Program-made: the position numbers and the translations under genes
NCBI GenBank assembly: GCA_902798535.1
Contig: CADBWU010000004.1
Span: forward strand, 1 to 50,137
Reading direction: 5' to 3'
Source: an uncultured Pseudomonadota bacterium
Lineage (GTDB): Bacteria > Pseudomonadota > Alphaproteobacteria > RUG11792
DNA length: 50,137 nt
Shown here: piece after piece, positions 41,690 through 50,137 of the stretch
Numbering within the stretch: the first letter of the stretch is position 1
Layout of the letters: every line of letters starts with the position of its first letter
The notes under the pieces: generated by a model
The model's input: the letters and a program-made list of their open reading frames with translations, nothing else
Databases searched by the model: none
Told to the model about the DNA's origin: nothing

Positions 41690-43113
41690 ATGAAAAGATT
41701 AGTTTTATTAATGTCGGCGATAGCTTCCATAAATTGCGGAAATGCGGCAGGAAGAACGACGGACAATGTAATTACTGTATATGCAGAAGATTTGGTAAAT
41801 AACACACACAAGGATTATAGTTGTCGTGGAGGGCAATGGCTAAAACGTTATTATGACGCAGAGGAATTCAGAAAATATATACAGACGAAGTGGAGTAGTA
41901 AAGACAAGTTTATGATACTGAGCGAGATTTCCCATACTGGTGGCGAAGATAATCATCCGCAGAGGTTGACGGAGGTAGATCTGAAAATTCCGGGAATGAT
42001 CGATGGAATGCAAGTGATGCTTGGCCCTAAATCTGTAACAAAAACGAACATTCGGAATTTGGTTTTGAACATCATGCTCTTTGAAATAGGTGACAAAAAA
42101 GTGCTCTTGCCTCCGGATAGTTCGGGTCTGTTTCAAAATTTAGATTATTTGGGTTATCCAAACAAATCCTCAATACGCCTTATAGATTTCATTGGTGCTT
42201 CGACAGAATCCGTATGTGACATGCAAGAAATGTTCAGCGGACAAAATACTTTGACATTTCTAAATCTACGAACATTTGATACATCGAATGCAAGTAATAT
42301 GTCTTCTATGTTTCATAGGATTGCGAAAATTTAACATCTCTAGATCTAAGTAACTTTAATACAGCAAAGGTAAGTAATATGAGGAGTATGTTTGAAGAGT
42401 GTGAAAATTTAAAATCTCTGAATCTAAGTAATTTTGATACATCAAATACAACTAGTATGTTTCAAATGTTTAGAGGATGTATTACTTTAACATCCCTAGA
42501 TCTAAGCAACTTTGATACACGGAATGTCATCGATATGCAGGGTATGTTTCAGAATTGCAAAAATTTAAGATCCATAGATCTAGTTAACTTCGATATATTA
42601 AAAGTAGAAACTATGCAAAGAATGTTTGATGGCTGCATGGATTTGTTGTCTGTATCCTTTAATGAGAATTATGCTTTACGCAAGAATGTAAATTTGTCAG
42701 AAATGTTTGCAAATTGCCGAAGCCTGACAAATCTAACGTTACCTTGCCCGGAACATATTAGAAAAACACAGAGCCTCTTCAAAAATTGCATCAGCCTAGG
42801 AGCTGCGCCAAGAGGAGATAAACTTCCTATAATCCAGGATGATTTAAATGGTGATATCAATATGCTAGATATGAAGATTTATCCACAAAAGAAATCCCAA
42901 ATGAATAAAAAAGGGCATAAAGATAAAAACCACATCGATTTTACTTTTAATCTTGCTGATAGATATACAAATATTCCTTGGGAGAAACTGGAAAAGCGTT
43001 GTGAGGAAAAGAGGCGTTATAAACGAAATAGACAACCTGACGAACATTTTCAATGTATAAAACTAGGAATAAGATATAGCTTTAGCAATAGCATTCCAGA
43101 GGACGTTGAGTGA
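41690..43113 (+). pseudogene. BspA-like (DUF285) leucine-rich surface protein, frameshifted
   Basis: A signal peptide (MKRLVLLMSAIASINCGNAA) follows GGGGAAAGA. About 150 residues lead into BspA-type 25-residue repeats of the form M-F-x-x-C-x-x-L-T-S-L-D-L-S-N-F-D-T-S-N. The first frame ends at a TAA near 42332, inside a repeat. The second frame resumes within bases of it (DCENLTSLDLSNFNTAKVSN) and runs through at least four more units to 43113. Five bases stand where three are expected between CAT and TGC (about 42317-42321), so an insertion of two bases or loss of one broke the gene, unless it is a sequencing error. Family members are cell-surface proteins of host-associated microbes; repeats mediate binding. 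The C-terminal 80 residues are basic and unassigned. Confidence 0.82.
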
Positions 43114-43148
43114 CAATAATCCGGAAGAACACCTCCCCTCAAGCGTGG

Positions 43149-43163
43149 TATAATAACGAGGAG
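43149..43163 (+). promoter_or_regulatory. -10 box and ribosome binding site before phzF
   Basis: TATAAT at 43149-43154 and GAGGAG at 43158-43163 lie just before a TTG at 43168 in the phzF frame. They are too close together to work in one transcript: a start near 43161 would lie inside GAGGAG. Either the promoter or the ribosome site is therefore fortuitous. No -35 match is seen. Confidence 0.3.
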
Positions 43164-43185
43164 TGAGTTGTTCTCTGGGCGCAGA

Positions 43186-43968
43186 ATGTTTTATCTTGTT
43201 GATGCATTTACTGATATTCCTTTTAAGGGAAATCCAGCAGGAGTTTGCGTCGTTGATGAGTATCCAAGCGCGGAGAAAATGCAGTGCATCGCGTCTTATT
43301 ATTGCTGGTCAGAGATAGCTTTTGTAAAAAAGCTCGGAGGCAATAATTTTTATATACGCTGGTTCTCGCCTAATGATGAAGCTCCGATTTGCGGACATGC
43401 AACCATGGCCGCTTCGCATATCCTGTTTTCGAAAGGCATTGTGGACGTAAATGTAATAAATTACCAGTTCAATAGCGGAATACTCAAAGCTGCATTGAAT
43501 GATGGGTTTATATCTATGAATTTTCCGGCAAAACCTGTGCAAAAATGTATAAATTTCCCGTTTTCTGTCAACAGAATTCTTGGAATCAAATCGTATAAGG
43601 AGGTCGTGAAGGATGATCTCATTTATATTGTTGTGTTGAATTCCAAAGAGGATATCTTTAACATCGTGCCAAATTTTGATGAGATTAAAAAAGTTGATTG
43701 TAGAGCGATTGCTGTGACTGCACCTGGAGATGAAGATTTCGATATGTATTCCCGATATTTTATGCCAAAAGTTGGCGTTAATGAAGATCCAGTTTGTGGG
43801 TCAATGCATTGTCGACTGGCTTGCTATTGGCATTCAGTTACCGGAAAAACTGTATTTAAAGCTTTTCAGGCATCAAAACGTACGGGGGTGTTGAATGTGG
43901 AATATGCTGGTGATAGAGTAAAGCTCTCGGGGAAAGCATGCACAGTTTGTGAGTTTGAGATACATTGA
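43186..43968 (+). CDS. PhzF-family isomerase/epimerase
   Basis: About 260 residues. The family fold has two pseudo-symmetric halves and catalyses proton shifts or epimerisation; the substrate of most members is unknown. Signature segments: VDAFTDIPFKGNPAGVCVVD, the catalytic glutamate in CWSEIAFV, RWFSPNDEAPICGHATMAASH, and NEDPVCGSMHCRLACYW in the second half. I use the ATG at 43186 because family members start this way (MFYLVDAF); a TTG at 43168 with GAGGAG upstream is in frame. Its end overlaps the rluD-like gene by 4 bases. A fragment of a second copy is at 41.4 kb. Confidence 0.92.
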   Translation: MFYLVDAFTDIPFKGNPAGVCVVDEYPSAEKMQCIASYYCWSEIAFVKKLGGNNFYIRWFSPNDEAPICGHATMAASHILFSKGIVDVNVINYQFNSGILKAALNDGFISMNFPAKPVQKCINFPFSVNRILGIKSYKEVVKDDLIYIVVLNSKEDIFNIVPNFDEIKKVDCRAIAVTAPGDEDFDMYSRYFMPKVGVNEDPVCGSMHCRLACYWHSVTGKTVFKAFQASKRTGVLNVEYAGDRVKLSGKACTVCEFEIH

Positions 43969-44924
43969 AAATAGAAATTAAGGATTCTGAAATAGGAAAA
44001 AGGATAGACGTTGCAATTTCTGAACTATTGCCAGAGTTGTCAAGGACAAAGGTGCAGAAGCTGATAAAATCGCACAAGATCATATGCAACGATGAATTGG
44101 TTATAGATGCTTCAAAAAAAATTATTGCCACCAGCTCAATAGAAATTGAGGATTGTAGTTTAGAATACGACTATGATGTCATCCCAGAAAAAATCGATTT
44201 GAATATTGTTTACGAGGATGATTTCATAATAGTAATAAACAAACCTGCCGGTATGGTCTGCCACCCCGCTCCTGGGCATAAATCTGGAACCTTGGTTAAT
44301 GCAATAGCTTATCTCTATCGCGATCAGTTGTCAGATATAGGGGGGGTAATGCGTCCTGGAATAGTGCATCGACTTGACAAAGATACTTCTGGTCTCATGC
44401 TCATTGCAAAAACGAATGAAGCTCATGTGAGCTTCGCTAATTTGTTTGCAAATGAAAAAGGTAATTTAATAAAGCGCAAATATGTTTGTTTTGTGTTTGG
44501 TATACCTTCGCCCAAAAGCAGCACAATCGAAACCTTTATTACAAGACATCCAAAAAATCGACAAATGTTTATCGCGCATGATGGCATTGGCAAAAAAGCA
44601 ATCACCCTTTATGAAGTCGAACAATCAAGGTATTGTGCCTCTACAAAAGCTATCTCTAAAGTGAATTGTGAGTTGTTGACAGGTAGAACCCACCAAATAC
44701 GTGTGCATATGAAATATATTGGCAGTAATATTATCGGAGATCAAATGTATGGAAAACAAAAAATAGAGCATACTTATCCGGAGATTATGCGCAATTTTCC
44801 TCGTCAGGCTTTGCATTCCCATATATTGGAATTTCTGCACCCTTTTACACATGAGTGGCTACACTTTGAAGCTGATTTGCCGGAAGATATGCAAAAATTA
44901 GCTCAATTGATGGATAGCTTATAA
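43965..44924 (+). CDS. RluD-family 23S rRNA pseudouridine synthase
   Basis: 319 residues. An N-terminal S4 RNA-binding domain (GKRIDVAISELLPELSRTKVQKLIKSHKIICND) is followed by the catalytic domain: VINKPAGMVCHPAPGHKSGTLVNAIAY, the active-site aspartate in GIVHRLDKDTSGLMLIAKT, RKYVCFVFG and the LLTGRTHQIRVHMKYIG motif. Family members RluA, RluC and RluD modify different sites; the RHQIRVH and HRLDKDTSG context fits RluD best. The start is a TTG at 43965 overlapping the phzF stop. A hairpin follows at 44950. Confidence 0.92.
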   Translation: MKIEIKDSEIGKRIDVAISELLPELSRTKVQKLIKSHKIICNDELVIDASKKIIATSSIEIEDCSLEYDYDVIPEKIDLNIVYEDDFIIVINKPAGMVCHPAPGHKSGTLVNAIAYLYRDQLSDIGGVMRPGIVHRLDKDTSGLMLIAKTNEAHVSFANLFANEKGNLIKRKYVCFVFGIPSPKSSTIETFITRHPKNRQMFIAHDGIGKKAITLYEVEQSRYCASTKAISKVNCELLTGRTHQIRVHMKYIGSNIIGDQMYGKQKIEHTYPEIMRNFPRQALHSHILEFLHPFTHEWLHFEADLPEDMQKLAQLMDSL

Positions 44925-44949
44925 CAAATAATTTTGTAACGTAAAATCT

Positions 44950-44982
44950 CATTTATCCCTGCGATAAATGGATATCTTTTTC
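44950..44982 (+). terminator. Probable terminator of phzF-rluD
   Basis: CATTTATC (44950-44957) pairs perfectly with GATAAATG (44963-44970) across a 5-base loop, followed within six bases by a run of T. Confidence 0.45.
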
Positions 44983-45059
44983 GGTTTCATAGATAGAAAT
45001 CCGTTAACAACGGTGTTTGTTTCCATTCTCTGGGATGCTGAAATTAGCTCCTTTATGCA

Positions 45060-45460
45060 AACAATTTATTGCGAATGACATACAGAAAAAATTCACATAA
45101 CAAAGGCGATGTAAATTATCAAATAGACACGGGAAATAGAGTTAATACAGCAACAGATTTCGGTCCCTCTGATAAACAAAGTATGTCGGATTTATAACTG
45201 TTGTTGCTGCAAAATTTATAAAAATACCACATTACCAAACCTGGAGGCAGAACAGCTAGCAGTATCGAAAATCGGGCAATATATAAAAAACTGAAGCTAC
45301 TAGGTGAGTTAGTGAATAGCCTTTAGACAAATAAGCATAGGAGAATTACGACATAGAAATGAGACATTTAAAATGTCTGAATTCTAATGGTTTATTCTGT
45401 TAATCCGCTTTTTAATCGATGCATAGAAACATCGGTTTCTAGCTGGTAAGGTATCTGTTA
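45060..45460 (-). pseudogene. Decayed sequence A, copy 2 (strand uncertain)
   Basis: Homologous to 40021-40480: identical over AACAGCTAGCAGTATCGAAA and the following 20 bases (from about 45250), with patches such as TTTATAAAAATACC and GACAAATAAGCA either side. The minus strand encodes LYIARFSILLAVLPPGLVMW but has stops further on. A 40-residue plus-strand frame (45075-45197, MTYRKNSHNKGDVNYQIDTG) has no counterpart that stays open in copy 1. It lies directly downstream of vgrG on vgrG's strand, the position where effector or immunity genes are often found. Confidence 0.5.
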
Positions 45461-45490
45461 AGATGCGCCTAAAAACATTTAGAAGCTGGT

Positions 45491-47599
45491 TTAGTTCAGC
45501 TTTACCATAGCTCCTTGAAGGGCAACTCCTGCCGTGCCTTGAAGTTGCAGCATCGCAGTAGATTTTATGGTGGCAACAGCATTTGCAGAAAGATTCAAAG
45601 TGGCTTTTGCATTAACCTTGATAGCAAGCCCATCAATTTGAACATTAGTTTTTGCATCACATTTGAAACTCAAAGCAATCAATTCCAATGTATTTTTTGC
45701 ATTCGCGGAAAGTTTTGAACAATCCATTTTCAAATCATTAGTAGCATTTATATCTATTGTATTGCTTGAATTCAGCGTCATTTTCTTTCCGGATTTTAAG
45801 CAAAACTCCCCATCGGTTTCTATGCTAATGTTTTTTGTGGATTTTATAGAAATTTCACCAGTAACATCTATTTTCAAATTTCCCTTTGATAAAGTGATGG
45901 TCTGATTTCCTTCTTTTAAGGTAATCGACTGGTTGCCTTTATCAAGCATGATAACATAATCACCTTCATTTAGTATTAGGCTATTTTTCCCTTTTTTTAT
46001 CGTCAATGAATTTTCGGTAGGGTCTTTTTGTGATTCTAAAACAGTCTTTTTTGAACCTTCCATCAACACTTCTCGAACACTATTTTCAATTATCAAATTC
46101 ATATCTTTTTGCGCATGTATGAAAATTTCCTCCTCATCCTTCTCGTCATTAAAACTCAATTCATTAAAGCCATTTTCTGTCTGCAATGAATTTGTGCGAA
46201 ATGACGAGACCGCTTTGTTATCCTTGGCGTATTCAATCGCTTTATTCACACCATTGTATAGGCATCCAACCACTATAGGTTGATCCGGGTCTCCATTAAT
46301 AAATTGAACCAAAACTTCCATACCGACGCGCGGAACTATTAGAGAACCAAAATTATTGCCAGCCCATATTTGAGCTGTTCTGATCCAACAAGAACTGTTT
46401 TCATCTTGTTTAGTACGCGAATCCCAGTGAAATTTTACTTTTATCCTGGCGTTGCTATCACAAAAAATCTCCTCATCTGAAGTCCCGTTTACTAACGCTG
46501 TTTGGCATCCGAAAATCCTGTTTTTGAAATGAGTTTGTGCAGGTCTAAATGGGACATTGCTTGGGATAGCAACGAATGAATTATAATAAATCGGAGTATC
46601 AGTTGTATTTGGAATCTGATTGATATAATGCTTTACTGATATTGTTAAAAATTCTCCGTTGTGTTTTTCTACTTTTGAGCCCGAGAGCGAGAAAATAGAA
46701 CCTGCGTAAACTTCTGGGCAATATGAATTTCCAACTAATTTTTTTGTCAGGCTGTTTTCTTCTTCAAACATGATTTTTGTTATATCGTTTCCTGCATTTT
46801 TTTCACTAAATGAAGGGTCATATATTTCTTTCTCGGCAAATTTTGTCTTGTCTCGAGAGTCAGAATATGCGCCAGAAATAACCTCAGATTTTGCATCACA
46901 GTATGAATATGCTTCCACCTTTTTGGTTCCAATGGAATCAGAAAATGAGACGTTATAAACGGAATCCGGTGTAATAGTTGCGTTTGTTGAATATTGTCGA
47001 ACTTTTAGCTCGGTTTTGATCCTTTTGCACGTTGCGCCAATATCTGATATTTGGAGAATATCCTTGTTATTTTTGTGTTCAAAACAATAGAATATCCCTT
47101 CCTCTTCCATCAGACGGGATATAAAATGAAAATCACTTTCCCCATACTGTACGCAGAAAATGCGCCTGTTTCTTGTCTGATTGTCTATGTTCATCTGTGT
47201 ATTTGTAATACTGTTCTCTTTCAAAAGGCTACAGACTATATCGAGCGCTGTTTGTTCCTGAAATGCTCTATATTTTTTTGTATATTGCATACGAGCTAGG
47301 GTTGGAACTAGTCTGATGTATAGAATATTTCCATTATTTACTTCGTCAGTGCTTACTACATTTTCGAAAGTTGCCTGCTCGATTATACCAGAGAAATATC
47401 GTATGTTTTGTTTGTCTATTTCTATGGATATGGTAGCTATGGTGTTTAGGAGTTTTTCTGTGTCAATTTGTTCCATCGTTTGAAGGTATATATCTGCATG
47501 AAAAAGATTAGACATTTGCTCATCTATTTCAGCTCTAATGACAAGAGCATCGGAAATTAATGCGTTATGTATATGCACTATGTATCTATCTTCGCTCAT
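45491..47599 (-). CDS. vgrG: Type VI secretion spike protein VgrG
   Basis: The trimeric tip of the type VI tail tube, homologous to phage gp27 and gp5, fired into target cells. 702 residues. The gp27-like part includes IVHIHNALISDALVIRAEID and YGESDFHFISRLMEEEGIFYCFEH. The gp5 OB fold has RIKVKFHWD, CWIRTAQIWAGNNFGSLIVPRVGMEVLVQFINGDPDQPIVVGCLYNG. The last 200 residues are the beta-helical needle of short alternating repeats (QSITLKEGNQTITLSKGNLK, then many valine/alanine-alternating turns). It ends MVKLN with no attached toxin domain. No other type VI gene is adjacent; tssF is 43 kb away. Confidence 0.95.
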   Translation of the reverse strand: MSEDRYIVHIHNALISDALVIRAEIDEQMSNLFHADIYLQTMEQIDTEKLLNTIATISIEIDKQNIRYFSGIIEQATFENVVSTDEVNNGNILYIRLVPTLARMQYTKKYRAFQEQTALDIVCSLLKENSITNTQMNIDNQTRNRRIFCVQYGESDFHFISRLMEEEGIFYCFEHKNNKDILQISDIGATCKRIKTELKVRQYSTNATITPDSVYNVSFSDSIGTKKVEAYSYCDAKSEVISGAYSDSRDKTKFAEKEIYDPSFSEKNAGNDITKIMFEEENSLTKKLVGNSYCPEVYAGSIFSLSGSKVEKHNGEFLTISVKHYINQIPNTTDTPIYYNSFVAIPSNVPFRPAQTHFKNRIFGCQTALVNGTSDEEIFCDSNARIKVKFHWDSRTKQDENSSCWIRTAQIWAGNNFGSLIVPRVGMEVLVQFINGDPDQPIVVGCLYNGVNKAIEYAKDNKAVSSFRTNSLQTENGFNELSFNDEKDEEEIFIHAQKDMNLIIENSVREVLMEGSKKTVLESQKDPTENSLTIKKGKNSLILNEGDYVIMLDKGNQSITLKEGNQTITLSKGNLKIDVTGEISIKSTKNISIETDGEFCLKSGKKMTLNSSNTIDINATNDLKMDCSKLSANAKNTLELIALSFKCDAKTNVQIDGLAIKVNAKATLNLSANAVATIKSTAMLQLQGTAGVALQGAMVKLN

Positions 47600-47771
47600 T
47601 CATGTGACAACTTTAATGCCTTTATATCAGTATCTTATCTCCATATCGCCTTAATTTTCATTATTTTAATTCATAAATTGGTGTTTTCTGAATGTAACAA
47701 AAATATTGAGATTAAGGCAGTTATGGATTACCATAAAGAAGATACAGTTTTTCTCTCTTCTGCGATTATTT

Positions 47772-49721
47772 ATGGTGTTAAAGAGTTTTAGAGATGCTTC
47801 ACACAGTCTTGTCATAAAAATATTGTTCACAGCGATAATATTAAGCTTTTGCCTTTGGGGAGTGGGGGATATTATAAGGAATTACTCTGCATCTAGAGCA
47901 GTTGCTAAAATAGACAAAACCCGCATTACTGCTGATCAGTTTTTGCGAGAATTTTCCCAAGAAAAACAAAGAATTCGAAACTTAGGAGCTAAGCCATTAA
48001 CAGACGCCGAGATGGAAAGATTAGATATAAAAGGTATGGTTTTGGATAAGCTCATCAATACTGCGGTGGTAGAACGCTCTTATGAAAGATTTGGAATAAT
48101 TGTCCCTAGACAAAGTTTGGTTTCTCTGGTTCATGCCATGCCTGAATTTCAGCGCAATGGAGGATTTGATAGCAAGATCTATGAAATGGCACTTCGCCAT
48201 TCAGGAATGAGCGAGAGTGGCTTTTTAATGAAGTTGCGTGATAGTGTCGCTCGTACGCAGTTGTTCCATCCGGTCATTGCAGGCTATAAGGTTCCCACAA
48301 TGATAAAGGATGTAATTGCCAAAAATTTTGAAGCTATGCAAACTGTGGTTGTTGCAACGATAGATTTGAATAATCAAAAATTTAAATCAAAATTTTCCGA
48401 CGATGAGTTGCAGCAATACTATGAAAATAACAAAGATAAATACCAAATCCCTGAAACAAGAGATGTATCTATTCTCATGATCGACTATGGTAGGCTTTTG
48501 GACGATATGCCAGTTGATGAGCAAGAAGTTGAAAGAATGTATGAAGCCAATAAGGATTTGTATATTCAAATTGAATCGCGTACATTTGAGCGCTTTGAAT
48601 TCGACGAAGAAAAATCTGCAAATAAAGGTTGGGAGCTTATAAATAGAGGCGTCGCGACGAAAGAAATTGTAAAGAGACTTTCACCAACAGTAACTGTAAT
48701 TGAAAGTGCTCATAAGAATGATTTTCCTGAAAGTATTGGTAAAGTTCTATTCGGATTAAAGGAGGGGAAAACTTCCGATGTTCTAAAAATTGGAAATAAG
48801 TTTTATATATACAAATTGAATAAAATCAATCGGGCCAAACAAAAAACAAAGAAAGAAATAATGGAAGAAATTCGCGCAGAGTTTCAAAATGAAAAATTGA
48901 ATTCACCTGAGTTTTACGCAAGAATCAAAAAAATAAGAAATCAGATTGATGATGGTTTTGGCGCAGGAAAAACTATCGAGGAGATTGCAAAAGAAACCGG
49001 AATGAAAATAGAAAACATTAAGAAAATCAGCAGAGAAAATGTTCGGCAAGCTGCAAAATTAATTCCAGATGATGACACGAGAACAGAAATAGTAAATGCC
49101 ATTTTTGAAACAGATGAAGGACAATCAAGTTCAACGATAGATTCTAAAGAAACAGATATGAAATCATACGTTGTGGTTGTGAATAAGATTATGAAAGCAA
49201 CGTTTCCCGATTATAAATCTATAAAACCGATTGTTTTGCATGATTACACCATAAAAAAAGCAGAAAAAACTCTACGAGAAGATTTATCAGATATTGCGTC
49301 TCAAGGAGAAAATGCTGTTTCTGCGTTGCGTTCTAAATATGCTGCAGCTGAATTTCAGTTCAAAAAAAGAGCTCTTTTGACAAATACTAACGAAGCGACG
49401 GCAGACGTAAAGAAGATATTAAAATTAATACCAAGTCGCGATGTGCTAATGAACATAATAATGGGATTACGCGCAGGAGAAATAACTTTCCATAAATTGA
49501 GTGGCGAAAGGTATATAGCAATAGGAATTAAAAAGATAGAAATGCCACAAACAACAGAGCCAAAATTCTATGACATAATATCTCGCTATGTGGATAGATT
49601 CGCTGAATCGGAAATAATTACTATTGCAGTAGAAGCGTTCAAAAAAGTTTCCAATATCAAGATATATGAAAAGCTAGTACAGGAGATTACAAAAAACAGT
49701 GACGAACAAGGCATTGATTGA
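47772..49721 (+). CDS. PpiD/SurA-like periplasmic folding factor
   Basis: 649 residues from the ATG at 47772 (MVLKSFRDASHSLVIKILFT); the frame is open further upstream without a ribosome binding site. A membrane anchor (VIKILFTAIILSFCLWGVGD) is followed by the SurA N-terminal chaperone domain (SRAVAKIDKTRITADQFLRE, GMVLDKLINTAVVERSYERF). A divergent parvulin-type domain lies at about 265-345 (KGWELINRGVATKEIVKRLS, VLFGLKEGKTSDVLKIGNKF), and a second one is suggested near the C-terminus. In PpiD the parvulin domain is inactive; here the aromatic catalytic positions are not clearly conserved. It assists outer-membrane protein folding. It is divergent from vgrG. Confidence 0.88.
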   Translation: MVLKSFRDASHSLVIKILFTAIILSFCLWGVGDIIRNYSASRAVAKIDKTRITADQFLREFSQEKQRIRNLGAKPLTDAEMERLDIKGMVLDKLINTAVVERSYERFGIIVPRQSLVSLVHAMPEFQRNGGFDSKIYEMALRHSGMSESGFLMKLRDSVARTQLFHPVIAGYKVPTMIKDVIAKNFEAMQTVVVATIDLNNQKFKSKFSDDELQQYYENNKDKYQIPETRDVSILMIDYGRLLDDMPVDEQEVERMYEANKDLYIQIESRTFERFEFDEEKSANKGWELINRGVATKEIVKRLSPTVTVIESAHKNDFPESIGKVLFGLKEGKTSDVLKIGNKFYIYKLNKINRAKQKTKKEIMEEIRAEFQNEKLNSPEFYARIKKIRNQIDDGFGAGKTIEEIAKETGMKIENIKKISRENVRQAAKLIPDDDTRTEIVNAIFETDEGQSSSTIDSKETDMKSYVVVVNKIMKATFPDYKSIKPIVLHDYTIKKAEKTLREDLSDIASQGENAVSALRSKYAAAEFQFKKRALLTNTNEATADVKKILKLIPSRDVLMNIIMGLRAGEITFHKLSGERYIAIGIKKIEMPQTTEPKFYDIISRYVDRFAESEIITIAVEAFKKVSNIKIYEKLVQEITKNSDEQGID

Positions 49722-49807
49722 TTTGCTACGCGTTTGGATAAGAAGTAATTGAGTGCCTTCTAAAGGAAGGAATACCACTGAAAGTAAGAGCTCCTTAATC
49801 GAGGTCA

Positions 49808-50137
49808 GTGCGTTGCGACGACATAACAGATGCGGTCTTTCACTGCTATACAGACTCGTTAGAAAATGCAAAAAAGATTTTAGATTTAGGATATTATATT
49901 TCATTTTCAGGAGTGGTTACCTTTAAAAAATCGGAAGAATTACGCGAAATTGCAGGGTTTGTGCCAGACGATAGATTTTTGATTGAAACAGATTCGCCAT
50001 ACCTTGCTCCAGTGCCTTATAGAGGAAAAACAAATGAACCAGCGTTTGTTTCGCTCATAGCTGAATGCCTCGCAAACCTGAGAGAAAAGACTATTGATGA
50101 AATTTCTGATATAACAACTAAAAATTTTTATACACTT
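49808..50137 (+). pseudogene. tatD: 3' part of a TatD-family metal-dependent hydrolase gene, N-terminus missing
   Basis: Frame translation gives DAVFHCYTDSLENAKKILDL, GYYISFSGVVTFKKSEELRE, then DRFLIETDSPYLAPVPYRGK and NEPAFVSLIAECLANLREKT. This is the second half of TatD with the metal-binding histidine (HCYT) and aspartate (ETDSPYLAP). A TAA at about 49796 lies in the same frame, and the first half, with the H-x-H metal site and the central glutamate and histidine, is not found upstream. So the gene is 5'-truncated. A short product from the GTG at 49808 is formally possible. The 3' end runs off the window. Confidence 0.75.

Noticed and set aside
47567-47791. 74-codon plus-strand frame between vgrG and the PpiD-like gene
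   Set aside because: Hydrophobic, no ribosome site, overlaps both the vgrG start and the PpiD-like start; reads as chance.

Overview
The window is AT-rich bacterial chromosome with tightly packed, often overlapping genes. It suggests an alphaproteobacterium with a reduced, host-associated lifestyle, probably a Holosporales-like intracellular symbiont. Sequence evidence for this is a MucR/Ros-type regulator, PdhA/PdhB E1 subunits of alphaproteobacterial type, an rsmH-ftsL-ftsI division cluster, a proton-pumping pyrophosphatase, an AddB-like protein, two isolated type VI secretion genes (tssF, vgrG), many secreted proteins I do not recognise, and several decaying genes. The taxonomic placement is inference; no rRNA is present.

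Layout. 0-0.5 kb: a broken secreted-protein gene running off the left edge, then tRNA-Thr and tRNA-His. 0.6-2.4 kb: tssF standing alone. 2.5-7.1 kb: a Thr/Pro-rich secreted protein, pdhA-pdhB, and an outer-membrane barrel-like protein. 7.7-14.9 kb: minus-strand housekeeping genes alaS-lipA and rsmH-ftsL-ftsI-recO. 15-26.3 kb: a secreted unknown, hppA, an MFS carrier with rsmE, ispE divergent from a family-4 uracil-DNA glycosylase, a repeat-containing secreted protein, a D,D-carboxypeptidase and a helical secreted unknown. 26.3-37.3 kb: a membrane-anchored unknown, the overlapping run gpsA-addB-like-tpiA followed by ispG, the convergent run grpB-like-lolC/E-pap2, then murG-murC and a small membrane protein. 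37.8-45.5 kb is the accessory part: a protein with six 29-residue charged repeats, an orphan pseudopilin, two decayed copies of one sequence, mucR, a phzF fragment, a frameshifted BspA-like surface protein, intact phzF and an rluD-like gene. 45.5-50.1 kb: vgrG, a PpiD/SurA-like periplasmic chaperone, and the 3' half of a tatD-like gene at the right edge.

The core genes cover cell-wall synthesis and division (murG, murC, ftsI, ftsL, carboxypeptidase), isoprenoids by the MEP route (ispE, ispG), pyruvate oxidation (pdhA, pdhB, lipA), phospholipid precursor supply (gpsA, tpiA), lipoprotein export (lolC/E) and translation (alaS, rsmE, rsmH, rluD, two tRNAs). The accessory genes, with signal peptides, repeats and secretion parts, are the best candidates for host- or competitor-directed functions. 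The points most worth checking are the paired decayed sequences at 40.0 and 45.1 kb (one just downstream of vgrG), the AddB-like protein without its nuclease lysine, the 29-residue repeat protein beside a pseudopilin, and the broken genes at 0.2, 42.3 and 49.8 kb. I did not find a convincing new defence or mobile system, CRISPR array, transposase or origin.
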